NCBI RefSeq assembly: GCF_964340395.1
Contig: NC_135554.1
Coordinates: forward strand, 11,970,751 to 12,013,250
DNA: 42,500 nucleotides
Direction of reading: 5' to 3'
From: Glandiceps talaboti
Lineage: Eukaryota > Hemichordata > Enteropneusta > Spengelidae
The position numbers and the translations under genes were made by a program. Numbering within the stretch: position 1 is the stretch's first letter; each line of letters begins with the position of its first letter. This document shows positions 32,694-42,500 of the stretch, in pieces. A model generated the notes under the pieces. That model saw only the letters and a program-made list of their open reading frames with translations, had not been told where the DNA came from and did not search any database.

Positions 32694-33328
32694 TACATAC
32701 ATACATACATACATACATACATACATACATACATGGACTACTTGGCTAATAATGGATGTACTCTGGCTCATTCAAGTTACAAGCACAAACGCTACAAACA
32801 CTACGGAAACTGTAGGTGTCAAAATGTCTACATTTCGGCCAGAAACTGGGGAACAAATGATTACATTCCGCCAGACATTGGAAATCAAAAGTCTCGGCAA
32901 AATCCGAAAATCGGCTACTCTGAAAATGCATGGAATCGGAAGTCGAACGTGTATTTAAACCAAGTCAAACCTATACATAATGCTTAAAAATGCAAGATTC
33001 AAAAGTTTTTGAGTCAGATATACATGTATTCCCTTACTATGTGAGGGGAACTGATCAGCATACCGTATGCACGTACGTATAGTAGCCCCCCTGTACTGTA
33101 AAGGTTGATACAACGGAGTATTTTAGGTATCCGTCATTACATGATTTAAGACCTGGTCGGAGGAATTGCTTTGAAAATCCAGAAAATCTGAGTAACCTCC
33201 CCGCCTGGCTTGAACATTTTCCGTACCCCCCCCCCTCCTTGACTCAAAACATTTTCGTAATCCCTCCCCCACATACATACATACATACATACATACATAC
33301 ATACATACATACATTGTACATACATACA

Positions 33329-33361
<33 letters not shown>

Positions 33362-33414
33362 TATACATACATACATACATACATACATACATGCATACAT
33401 ACATACATACACAC

Positions 33415-33451
<37 letters not shown>

Positions 33452-36342
33452 TGGAAATTAGGTGATATTAGTTGAATCGAAGTTTGAGGGAGCCAGGTGG
33501 GGTGGTTGCTGGAAGCCGCCACCCCCCCCCCCCACCCCCACCCCATCCTGCCCTTGGAGATTTCAGAAATCTCATGGACTAAAGAATGCTTTCTGGTGCT
33601 ATTTTAACTTGTCAAGGTAGTAATAATACTACATAAAATTTGAGTTGCTCCCCCCACCTTTCACGCCTCAGATTTTTAGTAGTCCCCCTCTTTCACGCCC
33701 CAGTTTTTGCATACGTCGCAAAAAAAATGTGACGTGTATATGTCTAAAATGATGCGTCGACGCGTCACCCTTGTGTAAAGTTTGAATGAAATCAATTATT
33801 GCATGTCTGAGAAATCACGTGCGCATGGCGCACGGATACACAGACGACGACGACGACGACGACGACGACAATGATGATGATGATGATGGTGATGGTAATC
33901 ATGATCACGATGATCATGATGACGTTGTTGTTGTTGTTGTTGTTGTTGTTGTTGCTATTGTTGTTTTCCCTAAGTGAGATGACAAACTAATTACAACTTT
34001 AATATTTGTCAACTTTATTATGGTAGGATTGGTACCTGAATTTGATAGAAACGGAAACGAAGAAAGGGCGGTTTTTGAATGATATTAGTCAGCACACCAT
34101 TAATTATTATAAGTCGGAGAGGGTAAGAATCTCTATCTTATTTCACGAATTAACGATTCTGTTATTAGATAATAGAAGTATGTGTGTGTGTGTCCATCAT
34201 ATTTCACCTTTCCACGGTGCCAATATATCAACATGTTAAAACTGGAACTGGAACTTTTTTATGTATGTTTTGTCAGTAGGTACAATAACTTATTCTTAAT
34301 TAATATCGTACACTGTGAAAAAGTATTACGTCAACTGGAGGTTCACGTATTTTTTATAGCTCTATGTTTGATAAATCAAATCAAATTGATTTTTTTGGTC
34401 CGTACCCAAAAATCAGCGCCCTCAATGGTGAGCACGTTTTCAACTTGTTTTGCACTCTTACGGATAATATCAACCACTGGTTAACATGTACAATGTCTAA
34501 TTTTTTGGCATTTAAACCAACTTCAGAGAATATATTGTGGTTGCCTGTCCACAAAACCATATTCCAGTTACAACTAGTATACTCTTAGCATGGTGACAGA
34601 TTCAAAACCAAGCTTTCGCGCAAGATTTAAATTTGTCACTACACTTCCTATTAATAATATTGACCACTAAATAACAGCTACAATGTCTTTTTTTAAGTAA
34701 TTGACCAATTTTTAGTGAATATATTATTTGGTAATTAGGCCTAATAAAAAATTGTGTGGTTTCGATAGGTAGATTTTTCTTATTTCTTCGATTTCTTTAT
34801 ATATTTTTCACATGCGAGTGTCAAGTTCAGGTAATCAGTTGTTTTCCAGATATGCTCTATTTGTTGATGGTTTCTTCCCATCAGATGTTCAGCCAATACA
34901 GATTGGACGAACAGTTTTATATTGTCTTTTTAAGTTGTTGTAAGTTTACTCATCCACGCTGTTTAAATTTCTTGAAGACTTCACAATTTTCGCGATTTTA
35001 TTATCTTTGTCTTGAATACAAAAAGAGTTTAGGGTTGGCAGTGAAAAACTAGATGCAGTCGGTACCAAACATTTTTTTTTCTAGGCCTTAGAAGAAAAAA
35101 ATGACACAGTTGCAGCTAGTGCGCGTGTTAAATAATCAATTCATATCATAACATCAGATTGGTTTGCTGTCCATAACTTGCTTTGATACACGCCACCGCC
35201 AACTTTTTACTAAGGCAATAATGTCAAAGATTATTTTCTGAGAAACAATTTTTTGTTTTGTTTTGTTACGGTACCTGTCAACAGTCGATTTTCCGGTTCC
35301 AAGATGCATTGCGCCAGAGGACTTGTTTTGTTTTGTCTTTATTACATTTGAAATAACATTTTCATCGGGAAATGATGGTAAGACATGTTCACCTCTTTGA
35401 TTATGGCTGATTTTATAGAACAAAGACTGAACGCCGTCAATGCAGCGCTTGCAAACCCCTCAGCGTGTACACAATACATGGCATTGTATGGAGAGACGCG
35501 CAATGCATCTTTGAACCGGCAACATGTCTATAATATTTTATCTCATTCTAGAGTGTTAAAGAAGGTCGACTTATTCTTACGCAAGCCTATGGTAGTGCCA
35601 TTTCGGATCCAAATGGTCTTTGCCCTAACGCTATAAAGCAATAGAATATGTAGAGGAATGCACACTCTGATTAGATTTCAAATTGATTGTGTTTCATTCT
35701 AGCTAGCTACATACATACATACATACATACATACATACATACATACATGGACTACTTGGCTAATAATGGATGTACTCTGGCTCATTCAAGTTACAAGCAC
35801 AAACGCTACAAACACTACGGAAACTGTAGGTGTCAAAATGTCTACATTTCGGCCAGAAACTGGGGAACAAATGATTACATTCCGCCAGACATTGGAAATC
35901 AAAAGTCTCGGCAAAATCCGAAAATCGGCTACTCTGAAAATGCATGGAATCGGAAGTCGAACGTGTATTTAAACCAAGTCAAACCTATACATAATGCTTA
36001 AAAATGCAAGATTCAAAAGTTTTTGAGTCAGATATACATGTATTCCCTTACTATGTGAGGGGAACTGATCAGCATACCGTATGCACGTACGTATAGTAGC
36101 CCCCCTGTACTGTAAAGGTTGATACAACGGAGTATTTTAGGTATCCGTCATTACATGATTTAAGACCTGGTCGGAGGAATTGCTTTGAAAATCCAGAAAA
36201 TCTGAGTAACCTCCCCGCCTGGCTTGAACATTTTCCGTACCCCCCCCCCTCCTTGACTCAAAACATTTTCGTAATCCCTCCCCCACATACATACATACAT
36301 ACATACATACATACATACATACATACATTGTACATACATACA

Positions 36343-36375
<33 letters not shown>

Positions 36376-36428
36376 TATACATACATACATACATACATAC
36401 ATACATGCATACATACATACATACACAC

Positions 36429-36465
<37 letters not shown>

Positions 36466-36934
36466 TGGAAATTAGGTGATATTAGTTGAATCGAAGTTTG
36501 AGGGAGCCAGGTGGGGTGGTTGCTGGAAGCCGCCACCCCCCCCACCCCCACCCCATCCTGCCCTTGGAGATTTCAGAAATCTCATGGACTAAAGAATGCT
36601 TTCTGGTGCTATTTTAACTTGTCAAGGTAGTAATAATACTACATAAAATTTGAGTTGCTCCCCCCACCTTTCACGCCTCAGATTTTTAGTAGTCCCCCTC
36701 TTTCACGCCCCAGTTTTTGCATACGTCGCAAAAAAAATGTGACGTGTATATGTCTAAAATGATGCGTCGACGCGTCACCCTTGTGTAAAGTTTGAATGAA
36801 ATCAATTATTGCATGTCTGAGAAATCACGTGCGCATGGCGCACGGATACACAGACGACGACGACGACGACGACGACGACAATGATGATGATGATGATGGT
36901 GATGGTAATCATGATCACGATGATCATGATGACG

Positions 36935-36966
<32 letters not shown>

Positions 36967-39600
36967 GCTATTGTTGTTTTCCCTAAGTGAGATGACAAAC
37001 TAATTACAACTTTAATATTTGTCAACTTTATTATGGTAGGATTGGTACCTGAATTTGATAGAAACGGAAACGAAGAAAGGGCGGTTTTTGAATGATATTA
37101 GTCAGCACACCATTAATTATTATAAGTCGGAGAGGGTAAGAATCTCTATCTTATTTCACGAATTAACGATTCTGTTATTAGATAATAGAAGTATGTGTGT
37201 GTGTGTCCATCATATTTCACCTTTCCACGGTGCCAATATATCAACATGTTAAAACTGGAACTGGAACTTTTTTATGTATGTTTTGTCAGTAGGTACAATA
37301 ACTTATTCTTAATTAATATCGTACACTGTGAAAAAGTATTACGTCAACTGGAGGTTCACGTATTTTTTATAGCTCTATGTTTGATAAATCAAATCAAATT
37401 GATTTTTTTGGTCCGTACCCAAAAATCAGCGCCCTCAATGGTGAGCACGTTTTCAACTTGTTTTGCACTCTTACGGATAATATCAACCACTGGTTAACAT
37501 GTACAATGTCTAATTTTTTGGCATTTAAACCAACTTCAGAGAATATATTGTGGTTGCCTGTCCACAAAACCATATTCCAGTTACAACTAGTATACTCTTA
37601 GCATGGTGACAGATTCAAAACCAAGCTTTCGCGCAAGATTTAAATTTGTCACTACACTTCCTATTAATAATATTGACCACTAAATAACAGCTACAATGTC
37701 TTTTTTTAAGTAATTGACCAATTTTTAGTGAATATATTATTTGGTAATTAGGCCTAATAAAAAATTGTGTGGTTTCGATAGGTAGATTTTTCTTATTTCT
37801 TCGATTTCTTTATATATTTTTCACATGCGAGTGTCAAGTTCAGGTAATCAGTTGTTTTCCAGATATGCTCTATTTGTTGATGGTTTCTTCCCATCAGATG
37901 TTCAGCCAATACAGATTGGACGAACAGTTTTATATTGTCTTTTTAAGTTGTTGTAAGTTTACTCATCCACGCTGTTTAAATTTCTTGAAGACTTCACAAT
38001 TTTCGCGATTTTATTATCTTTGTCTTGAATACAAAAAGAGTTTAGGGTTGGCAGTGAAAAACTAGATGCAGTCGGTACCAAACATTTTTTTTTCTAGGCC
38101 TTAGAAGAAAAAAATGACACAGTTGCAGCTAGTGCGCGTGTTAAATAATCAATTCATATCATAACATCAGATTGGTTTGCTGTCCATAACTTGCTTTGAT
38201 ACACGCCACCGCCAACTTTTTACTAAGGCAATAATGTCAAAGATTATTTTCTGAGAAACAATTTTTTGTTTTGTTTTGTTACGGTACCTGTCAACAGTCG
38301 ATTTTCCGGTTCCAAGATGCATTGCGCCAGAGGACTTGTTTTGTTTTGTCTTTATTACATTTGAAATAACATTTTCATCGGGAAATGATGGTAAGACATG
38401 TTCACCTCTTTGATTATGGCTGATTTTATAGAACAAAGACTGAACGCCGTCAATGCAGCGCTTGCAAACCCCTCAGCGTGTACACAATACATGGCATTGT
38501 ATGGAGAGACGCGCAATGCATCTTTGAACCGGCAACATGTCTATAATATTTTATCTCATTCTAGAGTGTTAAAGAAGGTCGACTTATTCTTACGCGAGCC
38601 TATGGTAGTGCCATTTCGGATCCAAATGGTCTTTGCCCTAACGCTATAAAGCAATAGAATATGTAGAGGAATGCACACTCTGATTAGATTTCAAATTGAT
38701 TGTGTTTCATTCTAGCTAGGTCCTAAGTCTTTTGATCATTGCGCTATATTCCTATCAAGTTCTACAGTCAGAAAGAGTTCGATCAGTGATGGTGGAACAA
38801 TTAAATATTATCCTCAACATTTTCCTTCGTTCGGCTGACAATATCAGGGACCTAAGGGACCTACTCGTCTAGCGACTCGTAATGACAAACCCTTAGGTCA
38901 CCAGTATTTTCTGGCTGAATGAGGTATACATGTAAAATATAGGGATATAATACAATTATACCTCTCTTGGCATAATATATTAAATTTTTGAAACACTAAT
39001 CATTAGCACCTTACTTCCATTCACGCACAAGCCATTTCTCGTGGCTCCAATTATATTCCCCGAAGAAGGCCATCTGTGTATGGCCGAAACGTCGGAAAAT
39101 AAAGCTATTCTAAACCGTAGACAAACAGACTTGTTTTTTCTTTCAAACCCATTACTAATCATGAACGTTGTTTGCAACTTTCCGGCTCATTATTCGAGTA
39201 CGCACAAACCAGACACGGGTTGAACGACCAGAATATATCATCCATATTTTCTGTTCAATGGCAATAACTTGGCTTGAGTATGGTATTATTGCGACATATC
39301 TTATCATTATATATTATCTAGGCACGTTGTGAAATGTCCGGTTATGACGGTTTATGGATTCTGTGCGACCCCATCGCAATGGCTGTGGCACTAGACAGTA
39401 CAGTAATTAAAAGGAAGAAAGTGGCATATGCAACTGTTGAAATGCAAGGCTCTGTTACCCATGGAATGATGGTTATTGACTGGAACAATGCACTACAGAA
39501 AAGACAACGCGTTAACTTAGTATTCGAGACTGATGTGGCGCTGTTGAAGAAAATGATGGAAGATGCATGCATGTGCGGAAAGCAAAATCCGGACAACTAG
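29147..39600 (+). CDS. Inosine/uridine-type nucleoside hydrolase, copy B (intact; exon 4 present twice)
   Basis: Exons: 29147-29329, 31497-31791, 32401-32537, 34027-34122 or 37040-37135, and 39322-39600. With one exon 4 the protein is 329 aa. The exon 4 acceptor is the tag ending at 34026 and the exon starts GAT TGG TAC (Asp206-Trp-Tyr), continuing LNLIETETKKGRFLND and QHTINYYKSER. The catalytic marks are those of copy A: Asp8/10/14/15, Thr132, Asn163, Glu169, Asn171 and Asp253 in ILCDP. The family acts on nucleosides as a soluble, usually dimeric or tetrameric enzyme. The second exon 4 lies in the nested 3.0-kb duplication. Both copies are 96 bases and phase 0, so using either, or both, keeps the frame; using both would repeat 32 residues. 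Residues 99 and 101 are Gly and Gln. AATAAA at 39829-39834 follows the gene. Confidence 0.88.
29468..30232. mobile_element. Terminal-inverted-repeat element in hydrolase intron 1 (unit B copy)
   Basis: Counterpart of 6606-7345. Its ends agree better with each other here (ctgccgggcactc / gagtgcccgggag), so this copy is nearer the original element. Confidence 0.75.
30441..30488. repeat. 38-bp hairpin insertion with a 10-bp direct repeat
   Basis: The decamer ACATTATCAT occurs once in unit A (near 7553) but flanks an insertion here (30441-30450 and 30479-30488). The inserted part forms CATGGAAGTATAA-cccac-TTATACTTCCATG, a 13-bp perfect stem. Confidence 0.85.
30937..31206 (-). pseudogene. Frameshifted copy of the antisense open frame
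   Basis: Counterpart of 8011-8278. An extra T in the tract near 31012-31018 (A on the minus strand) shifts the frame after DLDKK and brings an early stop. Other differences are K to E, S to P and one silent change. Confidence 0.3.
31919..32150. repeat. Compound microsatellite (CA)n-(ATGT)n-(AGGT)n, intron 2 of copy B
   Basis: Counterpart of 8987-9193, with more ATGT and a changed CA structure. A shorter GA run follows at about 32310-32338. Confidence 0.95.
32660..32734. repeat. (CA)n-(CATA)n microsatellite, intron 3 of copy B
   Basis: Counterpart of 9703-9810. The CATA part marks the left edge of the nested 3.0-kb duplication. Confidence 0.95.
32694..35706 (+). repeat. Nested tandem duplication, first copy (3.0 kb)
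   Basis: It runs from the CATA array in intron 3 to ttctagctag in intron 4, and is repeated almost exactly at 35707-38719 (offset 3013). Differences seen: lengths of the poly-C and TTG runs and a single A/G at about 35583. It contains exon 4 and the 83-codon intronic frame at 35385-35636. Confidence 0.95.
35385..35636 (+). other. 83-codon intronic open frame (nested copy 1)
   Basis: Counterpart of 12511-12762. It differs by Q to H, A to S, K to M and E to K, with no silent change noted. Confidence 0.3.
37040..37135 (+). CDS. Duplicate exon 4 of nucleoside hydrolase copy B
   Basis: Identical in sequence and splice signals to 34027-34122: acceptor ttatggtag, start GAT TGG TAC, end AGG before GTAAG. 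It is 96 bases long, 32 codons, phase 0 at both borders. The exon lies between the substrate-contact block (exon 3) and the exon with the late Asp. It could be spliced as an alternative to, or in addition to, the first copy. Confidence 0.8.
38398..38649 (+). other. 83-codon intronic open frame (nested copy 2)
   Basis: Counterpart of 12511-12762 with Q to H, A to S and K to M. It keeps the Glu that nested copy 1 lost, so the change in copy 1 came after the 3.0-kb duplication. Confidence 0.3.
38825..38924. mobile_element. Diverged small foldback element (unit B copy)
   Basis: Counterpart of 12938-13037. It is present once, outside the nested duplication. Confidence 0.7.
39056..39097 (+). ncRNA. 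Hammerhead-ribozyme-like motif, unit B
   Basis: Same parts as 13169-13210 and identical across the core, including the C in place of the conserved U. Confidence 0.45.
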
Positions 39601-40608
39601 CACGGACATCATTTCGGATTCCAGGATTTGCACACTACTAGTTTTGAGGGTTACATTTTACGTATAGGTCATCAGGCTTTTATTGTGGAATCATACAGTA
39701 ATATGCAAATGTGTAGTAAACAATCTAAACTGAACGAGATACAACAGAGATTTTACTTCTCAAAATTCTAGTTATGCTAATGACCATTTTGACTTATAAT
39801 AGAGAGAAACACAAAAGACACAACTGTAAATAAACTGTAAACCTGTCATTGTACCGATAGCAATTTGGCATTCATAATATGTCAAACGGTCGATTTCGAG
39901 GTGAGTGATGGGAATTTTACTTGTATTGCAAATCGTGGTACAGTCTTGTAGATTGTATTTCGGTTTCAACTGTAATAGACTTGTACTCTTTAGTTCAACT
40001 ATTTTCAGTGGGTACCGGGTGATATTCATTAGTCTTATCATTTCCCATTAAGTTGCGATTTGAAGTTATCTTGTCCCGAGGTGTCTGTCAACGACGAGAG
40101 TAATATATGCAACTTGATATTTGGCCTAAGTATAAATGGAATTACGTATTTGGACTTCTACACTTACATTTCACCAGTGTAGTAGTTTTGAGTTTTGTAG
40201 GACATGATAGTATTTTGGGGGTTTTTTTCTGTGTTATTTTCCCTGTCTGACTGGCAGGTGTTTGGGAAATTCAAAGACAGCAGACAAATTATTTTAATTG
40301 ATTAATTGATGAAGCCTTATATGAACTAATACTTCTGGAATTATACTAAGGGAACCTTCAGTATTTACAAGGGGGAGGGCCGGAGGAATCGGGGGGGGGG
40401 TCACATTTTGCATTACAATATTTGGGGGAGGGCCACATTTTACAATCCGTAGTTTTGTGACCAAATTAAATATTCAATCATTGTCAATCTGTTTTGTGTG
40501 TTTTGAGATGTAAACGTGAGATGAGCACTCAACGAGTACTTTACATGCCAAAATACAAAAATAAAAATACACATACTGTAAGAAATTGTTTAATAAAACG
40601 ATGCATTT
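39601..40608. other. 3' flank of hydrolase copy B, no further gene seen
   Basis: Copy of 13714-14720 with a candidate poly(A) signal at 39829-39834 and a G-run near 40391-40400. Confidence 0.6.
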
Positions 40609-40706
40609 TGTTGAGTGTACCATCACACCTTATCACTCACACTGTCGTTGTTAAAATATGATAATGGTGGTGGTGGTGGTGGTGGTGGTGGTGGTGATGA
40701 TGATGG

Positions 40707-40748
<42 letters not shown>

Positions 40749-41455
40749 AGTTTTGAACGTCATAGGGAACACGGACAGTGATACATGTACTGACGCAAGT
40801 AGTAACAGTGAGTCAGATTAGAGTGACACTGGAATGGCAATTCACCAATTCCACAAAATGTTGTCCACACACTCTTTCCTGAAGTAACATAGACATTTTC
40901 TCCGCTACCCTTGAAAAACTACCAACACACTCCTGACCAGCTGTTTTGTCACATCCACAGACTTTCAATTCTGTAACTATTAGTTGACAATCGAAAGTCT
41001 TCATTTAGGCTTTTTTCATATTGAAATAGACGACCGCTACTTGAAGATTTCATCATTACCGTATTGCAGAAAAGACGGCTGATTGCATATTTAATATGAT
41101 CTACATGTTGGTGTCAGATCACCGATTGGTTTGAAGGTACATACATGATAAATTGTGGAGAAGCAGTGAGAAAATCATATTTGATGTCCGAATAGCCTTG
41201 GTTCAATATTAAAGTCACTCTATATTGTAAATTATCATCAAAATTTTATTAAATAATTGTAAAAAGCTAAACATTAATTACTAAATTGGTATAGTCGGCT
41301 CGTTCATTACATAGACCTCCTTACATAAAATGATATGGTCAAACGAAAAGTTTTAGCACCCATTTCGATGATGAACAATTATCCTGTTTAGGCTGTTAGT
41401 CCTGCTTGCATACGGAGTAAGTCGGCTCTTCCTTCTCCGTCACGGTGTTGAGTGT
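40609..41455. mobile_element. 837-bp insertion in unit B with a 10-bp target-site duplication
   Basis: TGTTGAGTGT is present once in unit A (14721-14730) and on both sides of the insertion here (40609-40618 and 41446-41455). The inserted 827 bp begins accatcacacc and ends gtcacggt; the ends agree only weakly as inverted repeats (ACC.T.AC). Inside are a (GGT)n-(GAT)n tract (about 40667-40747) and short frames on both strands, including a Cys-containing minus frame 40813-41004, none recognised. A duplication of 8-10 bases would suit Mutator-like or hAT elements, but no transposase is seen. Confidence 0.7.
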
Positions 41456-41539
41456 TAAACGCGTGCACCTGCAAGCAGGACTAGTATCCTGTCAGAACCA
41501 AAAGTCGACAGCCGACGCGTACAGTTGCCTTTCTATTAG

Positions 41540-41934
41540 AGTGGCATTGATCCCGTTCTTCTGAAATACTCAGAAGACTTCTCTCGTTTAGATTTCAAAA
41601 TCCGTTCAAGAGATTTCGAAAAGGACCGTACACAAGCGGAGTTGCTAAAATACAAACTCCATGATCACATCTTTTGTAAGTATTCATTGCAGACTTGAAT
41701 GCCTTGTATATGTTAATTTTGTTGTATTGTCATGTGTGTTGGCGATTTTTCGCTCAAAACTCAACATATAATCTATACACTGAAAGTTTATTTTTAAACT
41801 AGACAGACTATTACGTTGCATTACATGTATATAAGCTTACACTCGCATGTTAATGTTTCTTAACAGACCATGTGTGATTTCCTCCAGCCCCACCCCTTGT
41901 AAATACTGAAGGCTCCCTAAGGAAATATCTATAA
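41540..41934 (+). CDS. Candidate terminal exons of an unrecognised gene (unit B)
   Basis: Counterpart of 14816-15210: exons 41540-41675 and 41888-41934 with the same splice signals and stop. One silent base differs in the first exon. The insertion at 40609-41455 lies 84 bases upstream of the acceptor. Product unknown. Confidence 0.4.
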
Positions 41935-42500
41935 TAGAGAACTTGCAATCCAGACTGAGCATGCTCAGACAAAAAGGACTATGGGATTATCTGTGGTTAT
42001 CATTATACCTAATCTGGAGCTACCGATAAAATAAACCACCCACGATGGTCAGGGTGACTATGAATCGATTATTTGTGGTTACACCAATGTAAGGTATTAT
42101 TGTCCTACTTCATCCCTGGGTCAAGTGTATACATTCTTGTTTCGATCGAGGTTGATGCACCATCTGCTCCAGATCGTATACATGGTTGAAAGATGTGAAG
42201 TGAGCAGACGATCGTGACTGTATATTTTTGCAATAAAGCTTGCAGATGATGTGTATTTTTAGTGATCACCTCCTTGTTTTGATATAATAATCTTCAGATT
42301 CAATGAAAATATCAATATAAACACTTGAAACCCCTGAAAACAGTCTTTCTCGGTGTAGAACAACAGTGTGTCAGTATCCATTAGGTAGCTTCCTGGTTTA
42401 CCTTACATCGACGTTGGTGGCGCACTTTCGAAACAAAGCGCATGTGCGGCCAGACGATCGACCGATTAATTACGTAAATTGCTCATTAATATTCATGGAA
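41935..42500. other. Right end of unit B, no gene seen
   Basis: It follows 15211-15774 closely. The window ends where the match to unit A ends. Confidence 0.6.

Larger units (their letters stand above)
35707..38719 (+). repeat. Nested tandem duplication, second copy (3.0 kb)
   Basis: It starts at the junction ctagctag|ctacatac, where intron 4 sequence passes directly into a CATA array. It ends where intron 4 continues as gtcctaagtc, as in unit A. It holds the second exon 4 and the intronic frame 38398-38649. Confidence 0.95.
23442..42498 (+). repeat. Unit B of a long direct segmental duplication
   Basis: Second copy of 28-15774. Its hydrolase exons 1, 3 and 5 are identical to those of unit A, while introns and flanks differ by a few changes per hundred bases where compared by eye. 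The level of difference suits either a recent tandem duplication or two haplotypes placed end to end by the assembler. The last two bases of the window no longer match unit A, which is too little to call an edge. Confidence 0.93.

Noticed and set aside
40615-40821. Gly/Asp-rich acidic protein in the unit B insertion
   Set aside because: Most of it is translation of GGT and GAT triplet repeats. The short remainder matches nothing I recognise.

Overview
The window is nuclear DNA of an animal, most likely a marine invertebrate. The genes are split into short exons by AT-rich introns with ordinary GT/AG borders, there are long CA, ACAT/ATGT, GAT and GGT microsatellites, and many small inverted-repeat elements. 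No bacterial or viral gene organisation is visible. The species cannot be named from the sequence.

Layout. Two long direct repeats dominate: unit A (about 28-15774) and unit B (about 23442-42498), separated by about 7.7 kb found only once. Each unit carries, on the + strand: (1) the last two exons of an unrecognised gene ending in an acidic tail; (2) a complete five-exon gene for an inosine/uridine-type nucleoside hydrolase; (3) two short candidate terminal exons of another unrecognised gene. Unit B also contains a younger 3.0-kb tandem duplication (32694-35706 and 35707-38719) that doubles exon 4 of the hydrolase and part of the following intron.

The hydrolase is the one gene that can be read end to end. 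The predicted protein is 329 aa (copy B) and keeps the Asp-rich N-terminal calcium/ribose site, the GPLTN loop, the N-x5-E-F-N motif and the late C-D-P motif. In copy A the second codon of exon 4 has changed from TGG to TAG. The same base change makes a new AG acceptor six bases downstream, which could remove the stop in frame.

The single-copy spacer holds, on the - strand, the last exon of a monocarboxylate-transporter (SLC16-like) gene, two open frames of an unrecognised Cys-rich protein, and a broken LINE reverse-transcriptase fragment. It also holds a 100-bp hAT-like MITE with a perfect 8-bp target duplication, hairpin-headed microsatellite elements and a large cruciform-forming palindrome.

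No new multi-gene system stands out. The most interesting signals are structural: the stop/splice change in copy A, the in-frame duplicated exon 4 in copy B, complementary ATGT/ACAT tracts on either side of exon 3, a hammerhead-ribozyme-like motif, and several filled/empty insertion sites exposed by comparing A with B. False duplication by assembly of two haplotypes is a real alternative explanation for A/B and must be excluded first.
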